DNA from: Flavobacterium sasangense DSM 21067
Lineage (GTDB): Bacteria > Bacteroidota > Bacteroidia > Flavobacteriales > Flavobacteriaceae
DNA: 64,000 nt
Assembly: GCF_000686885.1 (NCBI RefSeq)
Contig: NZ_JMLU01000001.1
Span: 248,001 to 312,000 of the forward strand
Direction: 5' to 3'
The first letter of the stretch is position 1; each line of letters starts with the position of its first letter. The position numbers and the translations under genes are program-made. The notes under the pieces were generated by a model, which was not told the DNA's origin, did not search any database, and was given only the letters and a program-made list of their open reading frames with translations. Of the stretch, positions 27,235-36,791 are shown one piece after another.

Positions 27235-27621
27235 ATGAAATTACTATTTACTTTCCTAATTATTCTATCTTCTAACTTTGTGAAATCACAGAATTTTGAC
27301 AAGTTTGAAGATTATATTGTTAATGAATGGATTCTTGAGAACTATGAAATAAATGGTACAAAATTTCCGCCAAAATCTGGACATGAAAATGATAAAATGA
27401 TTTTTACAAAAGAGTATAAATCAGAATCTATAAATAATGGGATTTCGCAAAAAGGAACTTGGAAATTTGATAAATCAAAAGGAATTCTGCTTGTAGTAGA
27501 CGAAAAAAATAGATTTAATATGGAATTAAAAGTAATTTCATATTCTGAGAACAATTGTATTCTAGAATTAGAAAATCCCGAAAATCAAAAAATAAAAATA
27601 TTCTTAAAAGCTAATAAATAA
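27235..27621 (+). CDS. Small secreted lipocalin-like protein
   Basis: 128 residues with a signal peptide (cut near FVKSQ). The mature part, with NEWILENYEINGTKFPP and KGTWKFDKSKGILLVVD, has the strand pattern of the lipocalin-like domain common in Bacteroidota, which is a guess from pattern only. It is probably co-transcribed with the serine hydrolase upstream. Confidence 0.6.
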   Translation: MKLLFTFLIILSSNFVKSQNFDKFEDYIVNEWILENYEINGTKFPPKSGHENDKMIFTKEYKSESINNGISQKGTWKFDKSKGILLVVDEKNRFNMELKVISYSENNCILELENPENQKIKIFLKANK

Positions 27622-27644
27622 AAACTCAAGCTTAATAAAACAAT

Positions 27645-28355
27645 ATGCAAAACACCATCGCTACCATCAAAAGCATTACCAATAGCAAATATCTCGATAT
27701 CATTGGAGTGGTTTTGGTGGTGGGCGTTTCAGTGTATTTAGAATATTACAAAACTACGTACGATTTTAGTTTTAACGGAAAGAATTACTCGTTTTACTTG
27801 GGTTATTTTTCCATTCTAAACACTTGCTTATCGATGATGGCAACACGATTGGTTACCAAGAAAAACAATATTGGGAATTTAATCAGTACTTGTAACACCT
27901 TATTAAGCGGAAGTATCGATTATCTTTTAGGAAATATTGGTGCGATTTTAACGTATCCCGTTTCGTTTTTTGGAAACTATTTTGCGTTCCGAATTTGGAA
28001 AAAGAAACAATATTTGAATGCTATTGACGGTATCTTTTTCCGAAATATGGCAATTGGCTTACTGCTTTCGTTAGTATTGAATTACATTGCTTTCACTACC
28101 TTTTCAGACAAAGCGATTGATTGGAAATTATTCTTCGCCATAGCTATTCCGGCTGGAATTAGTTTTGGCGGCACCTTTAATATAGGAAGAATGTATCCTG
28201 ATAATTGGATCAATTGGCAAGTGTATAATTTATTCAAAATTGTACAAAATGTAATGCTGATGAACATTGCCAACACAGCAAAATATGTGTTTTATATGTT
28301 TAATGCGATTTTAGGTTACATCACTTGGAAAGATGATAAAGCGAAACAACTATAG
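27645..28355 (+). CDS. PnuC-like integral membrane protein
   Basis: 236 residues with about seven membrane segments. The C-terminal part (WINWQVYNLFKIVQNVMLM ... YVFYMFNAILGYITWKDDK) resembles the PnuC family of nicotinamide riboside/vitamin transporters, including the closing ILGY-x-WK motif also present in the PnuC-family protein at 46.7 kb. The N-terminal half is more divergent. It could carry another vitamin-like substrate. It ends 6 bp inside the convergent LacI gene. Confidence 0.6.
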   Translation: MQNTIATIKSITNSKYLDIIGVVLVVGVSVYLEYYKTTYDFSFNGKNYSFYLGYFSILNTCLSMMATRLVTKKNNIGNLISTCNTLLSGSIDYLLGNIGAILTYPVSFFGNYFAFRIWKKKQYLNAIDGIFFRNMAIGLLLSLVLNYIAFTTFSDKAIDWKLFFAIAIPAGISFGGTFNIGRMYPDNWINWQVYNLFKIVQNVMLMNIANTAKYVFYMFNAILGYITWKDDKAKQL

Positions 28356-29372
28356 TTTCCTCGTAGATTCTCTCTGACGCAACTCTGTTTTAATTACTAC
28401 CGTTTGCGGTTGGTAAAACTCGTCTTTAGAATTTAGTTTATGGATTAATAACTCCGCTGCTTTGGCTCCAATTTCTGGCGCGTGTTGACTCACGGTTGAT
28501 AAACTCGGCGTTAATCGTCTTGACCAAACACCATCAGCAAAACCAATAATATTTAATTCTTCAGGAATTTTGATTCCTTGTTTTAGAGCCATTCGCATCG
28601 TCATGGTGGAACTGTGTTCGTCTAATGCAAAAACAGCATCCATTTTTTTAGAAGAAATTAAGGTTTGTAGTTTTACATCAAAATCTTCAATAGCAGTTTC
28701 AAGAATAATCAAATCTTCGTCAATTGACATGTTAGCATCTGTGAGGGCTTTTTTATAGCCTTCAAAACGTAATTTTCCAACACTCAAATTATTTACAATA
28801 GAGAGCAAGGCGATTTTTTTACTTCCTAATTTAATCAAATGAGTCGTAGCATGATAAGCGGAATCAAAATCATCTACCACTACTTTATCACAATTAATAC
28901 CATCGGCTACTCTATCAAACATTACGATAGGCGTTCCGCTATTCATAATATCTTTAAAATGTTTGTATTCTTTTAAAGATTGCGTTTCTTCGGCAATGGC
29001 CACAATAAAACCATCAATAGTTCCATTATTTAACATATCCATTACTTGTTGCTCTTTATTGAAAGATTCATTGGAAATTCCGGTAATCACGTTATATCCT
29101 TTTTCCAACGCTACTTTTTCAATTCCACTGAACACTTTTGCAAAAAAAGGATTCAATATATTAGGTATAATTACTCCTATAGTATTGGTACGCTGATTTT
29201 TTAGATTCTTCGCAATACTATTAGGTTTGTAATTCTGCAAAGCGGCATACTCTTGAATTTTTATTTTGGTAGCTTCGCTAATTTCAGGACTATCACTAAG
29301 TGCTTTTGATACAGTAGATATGGATACCCCAAATTCTTGGGCAATCTGTTTTAGAGTTGCTTTTGCTTTCAT
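28350..29372 (-). CDS. LacI-family transcriptional regulator
   Basis: 340 residues: N-terminal helix-turn-helix (TLKQIAQEFGVSISTVSKALSDSPEIS), hinge helix (NSIAKNLK) and a periplasmic-binding-protein-like ligand domain starting at NTIGVIIPNILNPFFAKVF. LacI regulators usually sense a sugar or its phosphate, but no sugar-uptake or glycosidase genes lie within the window around it, so its targets are probably elsewhere. It is divergent from rplM, with 197 bp between. Confidence 0.92.
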   Translation of the reverse strand: MKAKATLKQIAQEFGVSISTVSKALSDSPEISEATKIKIQEYAALQNYKPNSIAKNLKNQRTNTIGVIIPNILNPFFAKVFSGIEKVALEKGYNVITGISNESFNKEQQVMDMLNNGTIDGFIVAIAEETQSLKEYKHFKDIMNSGTPIVMFDRVADGINCDKVVVDDFDSAYHATTHLIKLGSKKIALLSIVNNLSVGKLRFEGYKKALTDANMSIDEDLIILETAIEDFDVKLQTLISSKKMDAVFALDEHSSTMTMRMALKQGIKIPEELNIIGFADGVWSRRLTPSLSTVSQHAPEIGAKAAELLIHKLNSKDEFYQPQTVVIKTELRQRESTRKL

Positions 29373-29493
29373 ACGTAAAAGTTAAGAGGTAAAAATAGTG
29401 TATTTCTCGTATTTAAAAAAACAACTTCAAATGAATTTTAGATAAAGATGTGATGTGTAACGATTTAGAAAAAATAATATTTTACATTAGGGG

Positions 29494-29524
29494 TTTGCAA
29501 TTCTAATAAATAATTGTACTTTTG
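29494..29524 (+). promoter_or_regulatory. Promoter of rplM-rpsI
   Basis: TTTG (29494-29497), a 19-bp spacer and TACTTTTG (29517-29524): a full consensus match 45 bp before the GTG start of rplM. Confidence 0.85.
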
Positions 29525-29569
29525 CACTCCCTTTATTGGGAATGGAATGTTTAATTTAAATTAATTATT

Positions 29570-30025
29570 GTGAACACATTAAGCTACAAAACAGTATCAG
29601 CCAACAAAGCAACTGCAGACAAGCAGTGGATTGTTGTGGACGCTGAAGGGCATAACTTAGGTCGTTTATCTACAAAAGTAGCGATGCTTTTAAGAGGTAA
29701 ATACAAGCCAAGTTATACACCGCACGTTGATTGTGGGGATAACGTAATTGTTATCAACGCAGAAAAAATCAACCTTACTGGTAACAAGTTAGATGACAAA
29801 ACGTACATCAGACACACAGGTTACCCAGGAGGTCAAAGAAGTTTAACTGCTAGAGTAATGCAACAAAAAAACCCTGCATTATTAGTAGAAAAAGCTATCA
29901 AAGGAATGTTACCTAAAAACAAATTAGGTGCTGAATTATTCCGCAATTTAAATGTATATGTAGGTTCTGAGCACAAACACGCGGCTCAATCACCTAAAAC
30001 CGTTAACCTAAACGATCTTAAGTAA
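29570..30025 (+). CDS. rplM: 50S ribosomal protein L13
   Basis: 151 residues, with a GTG start at 29570 (no better in-frame ATG). It has the L13 core WIVVDAEGHNLGRLSTKVA, LRGKYKPSYTPHVDCGDNVIVINA and RHTGYPGG. Its stop overlaps the rpsI start (TAATG), so the two are translationally coupled. It has a strong consensus promoter. Confidence 0.97.
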   Translation: MNTLSYKTVSANKATADKQWIVVDAEGHNLGRLSTKVAMLLRGKYKPSYTPHVDCGDNVIVINAEKINLTGNKLDDKTYIRHTGYPGGQRSLTARVMQQKNPALLVEKAIKGMLPKNKLGAELFRNLNVYVGSEHKHAAQSPKTVNLNDLK

Positions 30026-30411
30026 TGGGAGTTATTCACAAAATCGGTAGAAGAAAATGCGCTGTTGCACGTGTTTATGTTTCAGAAGGAACAGGTAAAA
30101 TCACTGTAAACAAAAGAGAATTCACTAACTACTTCCCAACTGCAACTTTACAGTACAAAGTTATGCAACCAATGTCTATGACAGAAAATGCATCAAACTT
30201 TGACGTTAAAGTAAACGTATATGGTGGTGGTTCGACAGGACAAGCAGAAGCTGTGAGAATGGCTATTGCAAGAGCAATGTGTGAAGTTGAGGCTGAAAAC
30301 AGAGCTATCCTTAAACCAGAAGGATTATTAACAAGAGATCCTAGAATGGTTGAACGTAAAAAATTCGGTCAGAAAAAAGCACGTAAGAGATTCCAATTCT
30401 CGAAACGTTAA
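30025..30411 (+). CDS. rpsI: 30S ribosomal protein S9
   Basis: 128 residues with the S9 signature GGGSTGQAEAVRMAIARAM and the basic C-terminus ending KARKRFQFSKR that reaches the decoding site tRNAs. Overlaps the rplM stop by one base. rpsB follows after 187 bp that include a 7-bp repeat array. Confidence 0.97.
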   Translation: MGVIHKIGRRKCAVARVYVSEGTGKITVNKREFTNYFPTATLQYKVMQPMSMTENASNFDVKVNVYGGGSTGQAEAVRMAIARAMCEVEAENRAILKPEGLLTRDPRMVERKKFGQKKARKRFQFSKR

Positions 30412-30523
30412 TATTCGATATTTATCAGAATATATTTTCAGATTTATTTTTACAATTAAAATTGAATTAAAAACAAAGTTGTCGATATTCCTTGTAAAAA
30501 GGGAATTAGTTTAGCATCTAAAT

Positions 30524-30558
30524 GAAGCCTAAAGCCTAAAGCTTAAAGCTTAAAGCCC
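30524..30558. repeat. Degenerate 7-bp tandem array between rpsI and rpsB
   Basis: Five consecutive 7-bp units of the AAAGCYT type (for example AAAGCCT then AAAGCTT). It lies 40 bp before the rpsB start within the presumed leader. Confidence 0.8.
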
Positions 30559-30598
30559 AACGGAACATTGCTAATCACGGAACGTAAACTATTACACA

Positions 30599-31360
30599 AT
30601 GGCAAACAAAATTGACGTTAAAGAGTTATTAGAAGCAGGTGTACATTTCGGACACATGACTCGTAAATGGGATCCAAACATGGCTCCTTACATTTATATG
30701 GAGCGTAATGGTATTCATATCATTAACCTATATAAAACTGCAGCTAAAATTGAAGAAGCTAACGAAGCTTTGAAAAAAATCGCTGCATCTGGTAGAAAAG
30801 TATTATTCGTTGCTACCAAAAAACAAGCAAAAGATATCGTTGCTGAGAAAGCAGCTGCATGTAACATGCCTTACATCACTGAAAGATGGCCAGGTGGTAT
30901 GTTAACTAACTTCGTAACTATCCGTAAAGCTGTTAAAAAAATGGCTTCTATTGATAGAATGAAGAAAGACGGTACTTTCATGACTTTATCTAAAAAAGAA
31001 AGATTACAAGTAGATCGTTTACGTGCTAAATTAGAGAAAAACTTAGGTTCTATTGCTGACATGTCTAGACTTCCAGCAGCTCTTTTTGTAGTAGACGTTA
31101 AAGCTGAGCATATTGCAATTAAAGAAGCACAAAAATTAAACATTCCAGTTTTCGCAATGGTAGATACGAACTCGGATCCACGTCCAATTGATTTCGTAAT
31201 TCCTGCTAATGATGATGCTTCTAAATCTATTGATAAAGTTTTATCTTTAGTATCTGCTGCTTTAATCGAAGGTCTTTCTGATAGAAAAGTTGAAAAAGAC
31301 GAATTACCAGCTAAAGAAGTAGAAGCTACTGAAGCTCCTGCTACCGAAACTGAAGCATAA
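30599..31360 (+). CDS. rpsB: 30S ribosomal protein S2
   Basis: 253 residues with the S2 motifs LLEAGVHFGHMTRKWDPNM, TERWPGGMLTNF and VDTNSDPRPIDFVIPANDD. A short Glu/Ala/Thr-rich tail follows. It forms the usual rpsB-tsf pair, and no separate promoter is evident, so it may be read from the rplM promoter. Confidence 0.97.
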   Translation: MANKIDVKELLEAGVHFGHMTRKWDPNMAPYIYMERNGIHIINLYKTAAKIEEANEALKKIAASGRKVLFVATKKQAKDIVAEKAAACNMPYITERWPGGMLTNFVTIRKAVKKMASIDRMKKDGTFMTLSKKERLQVDRLRAKLEKNLGSIADMSRLPAALFVVDVKAEHIAIKEAQKLNIPVFAMVDTNSDPRPIDFVIPANDDASKSIDKVLSLVSAALIEGLSDRKVEKDELPAKEVEATEAPATETEA

Positions 31361-31368
31361 ATAAATTA

Positions 31369-31465
31369 AATTCCAAGAATTAAATTCCAAATTCCAAACT
31401 TGTTCTAACCATTCGTTAGCAATTTAGTAAAATTGGAATTTGGGATTTAGTAATTGGGATTTTTT
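31369..31465. repeat. Paired inverted 7-bp arrays between rpsB and tsf
   Basis: Left arm 31369-31396 has units AATTCCA, AGAATTA, AATTCCA, AATTCCA. The right arm 31431-31465 has AATTGGA, ATTTGGG, ATTTAGT, AATTGGG and a T-rich unit. The arms are imperfectly complementary with a 34-nt loop, so the RNA could fold into a long hairpin ending in a T-run between the two genes. Confidence 0.8.
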
Positions 31466-31498
31466 ACTTTTATAAACAACAAATAAAAAAAATACAAA

Positions 31499-32320
31499 AT
31501 GGCAAATATTACTGCTGCAGACGTAAATAAATTAAGAACTATCACTGGTGCTGGAATGATGGATTGCAAGAAAGCATTAGTGGAAGCAGAAGGAGATTTC
31601 GATTTAGCTATCGAAAACTTAAGAAAAAAAGGTCAAAAAGTAGCTGCTAACCGTTCAGATAGAGAATCTACTGAAGGAGCTGCTGTTGCTGTTATCAATG
31701 CTGATAATACTGCGGGAGTTGCAATCACTTTAAACTGTGAAACTGACTTCGTAGGTAAAAATGAAGCATTCGTAAAATTAGCAAACGATTTAGCTAACCA
31801 AGCATTAAACTTCGCTACTAAAGAAGAATTATTAGCTTCTGATTTCAACGGAATTACTGTTGCTGAGAAATTAATCGAGCAAACAGGAGTTATCGGAGAA
31901 AAAATCGAAATCGGTGCTTTTGAAAGATTAGAAGGTGCATTCGTAGGATCTTACATCCACGCTGGTAAAATTGCTACTTTAGTAGCTTTATCTGCTAACG
32001 TTGCTGGTGCTGACGAAGCTGCTAAAAACGTTGCAATGCAAGCTGCTGCTATGAACCCAATTGCTTTAAACGAAGCTGGTGTTGATGCTGCAATCATTGA
32101 AAAAGAAATCGAAATCGCTAAAGAGCAATTAAGAGCTGAAGGTAAACCAGAAGCAATGTTAGACAACATTTCTAAAGGAAAAATCCAACGTTTCTACAAA
32201 GACAATACTTTAGTAAACCAAGATTATATCAAAGACAGTTCTATGAGTGTTGCTGCTTACATTAAATCTGTAGACGCAAACTTAACTGTTACTGGATTTA
32301 GTAGAGTTGCTTTAGGATAA
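31499..32320 (+). CDS. tsf: Translation elongation factor Ts
   Basis: 273 residues; the nucleotide-exchange factor for EF-Tu. The N-terminal UBA-like module has LRTITGAGMMDCKKALVEAEGD, and the core has the conserved TDFVGKNEAFVKLANDLA (the TDF motif that contacts EF-Tu). Last gene of the ribosomal cluster, closed by a terminator. Confidence 0.97.
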   Translation: MANITAADVNKLRTITGAGMMDCKKALVEAEGDFDLAIENLRKKGQKVAANRSDRESTEGAAVAVINADNTAGVAITLNCETDFVGKNEAFVKLANDLANQALNFATKEELLASDFNGITVAEKLIEQTGVIGEKIEIGAFERLEGAFVGSYIHAGKIATLVALSANVAGADEAAKNVAMQAAAMNPIALNEAGVDAAIIEKEIEIAKEQLRAEGKPEAMLDNISKGKIQRFYKDNTLVNQDYIKDSSMSVAAYIKSVDANLTVTGFSRVALG

Positions 32321-32343
32321 TCCTATTCTAAACTAATAAATAC

Positions 32344-32381
32344 AAAACCTTAATTCTTTAACAAGAGTTAAGGTTTTTTTC
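32344..32381 (+). terminator. Terminator after tsf
   Basis: Arms AACCTTAA and TTAAGGTT around a 14-nt region that can itself pair, followed by a T-run. Confidence 0.85.
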
Positions 32382-32428
32382 TTTTTAAAATACTGTATAT
32401 TTGGGGTAAACGAAAAAAGAAAATAGCT

Positions 32429-35400
32429 TTGAAAAAAATTGCTCTTCTATTTGCCCTTGTATCAGCTTCATTATTTGCTCAAGAAAAAAAATACCAAAGT
32501 TTATTGTGGGAGATTAGCGGTAATGGTTTGCAAAAAAAATCATACGTTTACGGTTCTATGCACGTAAGTGATAAAGTTTCGTATCATTTATCGGATAATT
32601 TTTTTAAACATCTTCAAGAAGCCGATATCATTGCAAATGAGAGTGAACCAGGAACTTGGACAACGCTTTTCGATTTGTTTAGCTTTTACAGTCAGTATGC
32701 CAATCAAGGTAAATTTTATACTAATTTTTATATTCAACCTATTGAAAAAGATAATTTATATCCACTTTTCAGAAGCAGCAATTACAACTTAATAAGCCTT
32801 CTTACACGAACAAACGAAGCGCAAAAAGACTATCAAGAAGAAACCTATCTAGATATGTTTATCTACAGAACAGGTAGAAAATACAACAAAAGAACTGTTG
32901 GTTTAGAAGACGTAAAGCAATCGACTTTAAACATCATGATGGCGCAAGCAAAAATGGATGAAAGCGAAGTAGATAAAAATCGTCAAGCTATTTTAAAATT
33001 ATTAAAAAACAAATCATACGACCAAGCACTTAACGATTATTACAGAGAAAAAGACCTAGACATGATTGATTCATTAACCATGTTAAGCTCACCAAAATCA
33101 TTTTTAAAAGCCATGCTTTTTGACCGAAACATAGAAATGGTTAAGAACATGGATTCAATTATGAAAACTGGAAGTTTATTCAGTGCCATTGGAGCGGCTC
33201 ACTTGCCAGGACCAAAAGGTGTTATCGAATTACTTCGCGCTAAAGGGTATAAGGTCACACCCGTTTTTGGCAATTATACCGAAAAAGGAAAAGCAGCCAA
33301 AAAACAAATTGAAGAATACTTTACCAAACCTGAATTAAAAAATAGAGCAACGGCAGACGGTATGATTTCCTTGCCTTTATTTGAAATTGTACTTGAAAAC
33401 GGCGAAGATTTAGAATCGCCCGACTTAGTAAATGGTGGTTATGTAAACGTAAAAAGAAAACTCCTAAATGACTTCTTGAACAAGAAAAATAAAACATTCA
33501 ATATCAAAACTTTAGACAGTTTGTTCTATGAAAATATTCCAGGGGATATACTAGAAAAAAAATCATTTCAAGAAAAAAATTATTGGGTCTACGATATTAA
33601 AAGTAAAACCAAAACAGGCAACGCGCAACGTTATCGCTATTACATTACGCCACTAGAAATTATCACAGTAATTATGGGTGGCGAAGGTGATTATGTAAGA
33701 CGCTTTGAAGAGGATATTTTTTCTAAAATCGAGATAAAAAACAGCAAAAACACTTGGGAAAAAATTAGTCCAATAAAAGGAAATTTTGAAATTCAAGTTC
33801 CGGCTTACAATACTTACACTGGAAACAAAAACAACGGCAAAGACAACTCCGACATTGCTATTACGGCTTTAGATGAAAAGAAAAAAAGCTTTTACTTTTT
33901 AATCGAAAAAACACTTTCTGAAATTGATAATTTAGAAAATTCAGAATACGAATTAAAACGAATCCACCAAGAATTTTACGCCCAACACGAATTAGATTCT
34001 ACCCAAACTAAATTCAATAAAGAACGAATTGCTTTCTTTTCAAAATCGAGTATTGAAAACAGAGAGATTCAACTAAAATCGCAATTAAACGGCAATAAAT
34101 ATTACCTTTTAGGAACAGTTAATGCAGAAGATGCAGATACCAAACATTTTTTCGATTCATTTGAAATTAAACCTTCATTAGAATCTGAAAGTTATAGAAT
34201 ATTCCGTGATACAACGAATCATTTTAGTATTGAAATTCCTGAAAAACAAAACGAGCACTTAGACTTCTTAGTGGAAAGAGAACTTCAAAACGGTAGCAAA
34301 AAGAAAAATCATTTTACGACACAATCTAAAAACTATCAATTTTTAGGAAGTAATGGTTCAATAATACAACTTAACTATTACAAATATCATCGTTATGAGA
34401 CTGAAAAATCAATAGATTCTATTTGGAAAAATTATCGTAAACAAATCATAGGTGATGTAACTGCAAATGAAACCCCTGCAGATATTGAAGGTGATAACGA
34501 AGTAATTGAAGTACCAATTGTTGAAGAAGACCTTAATTTAGCTTCTGATTATATGTTTTCAGATTGGGATAAAAAACTATTCCCAAAAGATGAACAACTA
34601 AAAATTATTGACGAAAAAATTAGTTACGACAAAGATAAAAATGTACATACTTTTGAAGCAATGGTTTCAAAACCAAGTTCAAAACAAGCTATTAAATACA
34701 AATTATTACTGAATGGAAATACCATTTATGAGCTATCTACATTGGTTTCTAAAAACTATGATAACAAAGATCCTTTTGTAGAAAAAACATTCCATTCTAT
34801 TACTTTACAAAACAAAAAAACAGAGAACATTTTAGAAAATAAAATGGACTTATTTTTAAGCGATGTTAGAAGTAAGCACGATAGCATTCGTTATTCTGCC
34901 TTAAAATCGATTGATTATTTAACGATAGAAAAAGAAGATTTCCCAAAGTTTAAAACCTTCTTAAATACTTTTAAATTTAGAGATGATGAAACTGAAATTC
35001 TTGGGGAATTATATGAAAAATTAGGACGAATTAAATCACCTGAAGTTATTACCTATTTAGAAAATGCTTACAAGAAAGAAAATACAAATACGGTTATTCA
35101 ATTTGCTGTTTTAAGAGCGTTAACCTTTCAAAAAAGTAAAGAAGCATATAAGAAAATACAAGAACTATTAGAATATGATTTGCCTATTTCAGATAATGAA
35201 TATGAAATTATCGAACTTTTTAATCATTTTGAAGAAGACTTAGAAAACAGTCAGGTTTTGTTTCCAAATATTTTTCAATATTACAGTATTAAAGAGTTCC
35301 ATGAGCCTATTGTATCTTTTACACGTCAGCTTTTGATAAAAAATCACGGCAATGCAAAAAAATTAAAATCGTACAAAAAAATGATTTTAACCAATGCAAA

Positions 35401-36136
35401 ACTAGAATACAAACGATTAGCTAGCTGGAAAAGCAAACAAAACTTTAAAAATAAAGACGAGGACGAATACTATGAAAAAGATGAAGCTCCAATAGAAGAT
35501 TTTATAAGTTATTACACAATTTTATATCCGTTTAAGGCCGAAAAAGATGTGTCAGAATTATTTAAAAAGGCAACCGATTTAAGAATTGAAGAATTGGATT
35601 TAGCATTTGCAGAAGTACAATTGGAAAAAACCAATCAAGTTGATTCTCAAACAATGGATAGCGTTCTTGAAAATGAGAAAATTCAGTTTAAAGGGTTTTT
35701 AATGCTGCATCACATGAAGCAAAATTCGTATTTAACAAAATATGACGCAAAAACTATTGCCATGGCTGCCGATATTTACTTTGAAGACATCGATAAGGAA
35801 AAAGACTCATTGTCCTTCTATGATACTAAGGATATTAAATTTAATGGTAAAAAAATCACGTACTTCTTCTTCAAGAAAATCAACATCGAAGAGAATTCAT
35901 ACAATACCAATCAACAAAAAATTAGTGGCATTGCATTTATAACAGAAAATGGAAAAATCAATATAAAAGAATATTGTAAATTAAATGCTAAAACCTATTT
36001 AGAAGAAAAAGAAATTGATGCAATAATTAAATGCATGATTGACGAATCGTTAAACGATAATCATAGAAGAGCCTCTTATGGCAAACTTAAAAACGGAAAT
36101 CAATTTTCTGTTGAAGATTATTTAGAAGAATATTAA
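32429..36136 (+). CDS. Large secreted protein with N-terminal TraB/GumN domain and HEAT-like region
   Basis: 1235 residues. The TTG at 32429 is the best start: it yields a clean signal peptide (MKKIALLFALVSASLFAQ) and no ATG serves. Residues about 24-290 are a TraB/GumN domain with the family's two conserved motifs, YVYGSMHVS and SAIGAAHLPGPKGVIELLRAKGY; related proteins (TIKI, GumN) are thought to be metalloproteases. Residues about 800-960 contain helical HEAT-like repeats (RYSALKSIDYL, VITYLENAYK, QFAVLRALTFQ). The middle and C-terminal parts match nothing I recognise. Usual TraB/GumN proteins are near 300 residues, so this is a fourfold extension. Confidence 0.8.
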   Translation: MKKIALLFALVSASLFAQEKKYQSLLWEISGNGLQKKSYVYGSMHVSDKVSYHLSDNFFKHLQEADIIANESEPGTWTTLFDLFSFYSQYANQGKFYTNFYIQPIEKDNLYPLFRSSNYNLISLLTRTNEAQKDYQEETYLDMFIYRTGRKYNKRTVGLEDVKQSTLNIMMAQAKMDESEVDKNRQAILKLLKNKSYDQALNDYYREKDLDMIDSLTMLSSPKSFLKAMLFDRNIEMVKNMDSIMKTGSLFSAIGAAHLPGPKGVIELLRAKGYKVTPVFGNYTEKGKAAKKQIEEYFTKPELKNRATADGMISLPLFEIVLENGEDLESPDLVNGGYVNVKRKLLNDFLNKKNKTFNIKTLDSLFYENIPGDILEKKSFQEKNYWVYDIKSKTKTGNAQRYRYYITPLEIITVIMGGEGDYVRRFEEDIFSKIEIKNSKNTWEKISPIKGNFEIQVPAYNTYTGNKNNGKDNSDIAITALDEKKKSFYFLIEKTLSEIDNLENSEYELKRIHQEFYAQHELDSTQTKFNKERIAFFSKSSIENREIQLKSQLNGNKYYLLGTVNAEDADTKHFFDSFEIKPSLESESYRIFRDTTNHFSIEIPEKQNEHLDFLVERELQNGSKKKNHFTTQSKNYQFLGSNGSIIQLNYYKYHRYETEKSIDSIWKNYRKQIIGDVTANETPADIEGDNEVIEVPIVEEDLNLASDYMFSDWDKKLFPKDEQLKIIDEKISYDKDKNVHTFEAMVSKPSSKQAIKYKLLLNGNTIYELSTLVSKNYDNKDPFVEKTFHSITLQNKKTENILENKMDLFLSDVRSKHDSIRYSALKSIDYLTIEKEDFPKFKTFLNTFKFRDDETEILGELYEKLGRIKSPEVITYLENAYKKENTNTVIQFAVLRALTFQKSKEAYKKIQELLEYDLPISDNEYEIIELFNHFEEDLENSQVLFPNIFQYYSIKEFHEPIVSFTRQLLIKNHGNAKKLKSYKKMILTNAKLEYKRLASWKSKQNFKNKDEDEYYEKDEAPIEDFISYYTILYPFKAEKDVSELFKKATDLRIEELDLAFAEVQLEKTNQVDSQTMDSVLENEKIQFKGFLMLHHMKQNSYLTKYDAKTIAMAADIYFEDIDKEKDSLSFYDTKDIKFNGKKITYFFFKKINIEENSYNTNQQKISGIAFITENGKINIKEYCKLNAKTYLEEKEIDAIIKCMIDESLNDNHRRASYGKLKNGNQFSVEDYLEEY

Positions 36137-36137
36137 T

Positions 36138-36791
36138 ATGTTTCAAAGAAGAAAAGATATCATCTACGTTGTATTAGCTGGAATTTTCATTACCAATGCT
36201 TTAGTAGCAGAATTAATTGGAGGAAAACTAATATATATTGGCGATGTAGTCATGAGTTTGGGGATTTTACCTTGGCCAATAGTTTTCATCACAACCGATT
36301 TAATCAATGAATATTTTGGAGAAAAAGGAGTAAAGAAACTATCTTTTATAACAGCTGGATTGATTGCCTACACCTTTTTCTTATTACTAATTGGACTTCA
36401 AATTCCAGCAGTAAAAGGAAATGGTTTAATAACCGACGAACAATTCACTGCTGTTTTTGGGCAAAGTATGTGGATTATTGTGGGAAGTATTACGGCTTTT
36501 TTAGTTTCTCAATTAATTGACGTTACAATCTTTCATTTTGTCAAAAACCGAACAGGAAAAAAGATGATTTGGCTAAGAAGTACGGGTTCAACTGTAATTT
36601 CGCAACTTTTCGATAGTTTCATTGTACTCGGAATTGCCTTTTGGTTACCGGGAAAAATCGATACTAAAATGTTTATTGCATCTGCATTAACAGGTTACAC
36701 AGTAAAATTATTAATTGCTATTGGATTAACACCTTTAATCTATCTAGGTCATTATTTAATAGAAAAATATTTAGCAAAAGATGGAAAATAA
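36138..36791 (+). CDS. Queuosine precursor transporter (YhhQ family)
   Basis: 217 residues with six membrane segments. The family features are visible: VLAGIFITNALVAELIGGKL near the start, FITTDLINEYFGEKGVKK and the later RNRTG-like KNRTGKKMIWLRSTGSTVISQLFDS. These proteins import 7-deazaguanine precursors for queuosine in tRNA. The gene starts 1 bp after the TraB-type gene and overlaps tag by 11 bp. Confidence 0.9.
   Translation: MFQRRKDIIYVVLAGIFITNALVAELIGGKLIYIGDVVMSLGILPWPIVFITTDLINEYFGEKGVKKLSFITAGLIAYTFFLLLIGLQIPAVKGNGLITDEQFTAVFGQSMWIIVGSITAFLVSQLIDVTIFHFVKNRTGKKMIWLRSTGSTVISQLFDSFIVLGIAFWLPGKIDTKMFIASALTGYTVKLLIAIGLTPLIYLGHYLIEKYLAKDGK

Noticed and set aside
29525-29550. Small stem TCCC-TTTATT-GGGA after the rplM promoter, considered as a ribosomal-protein leader.
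   Set aside because: The predicted RNA start falls inside the stem and the stem has only four pairs; no supported leader structure remains.
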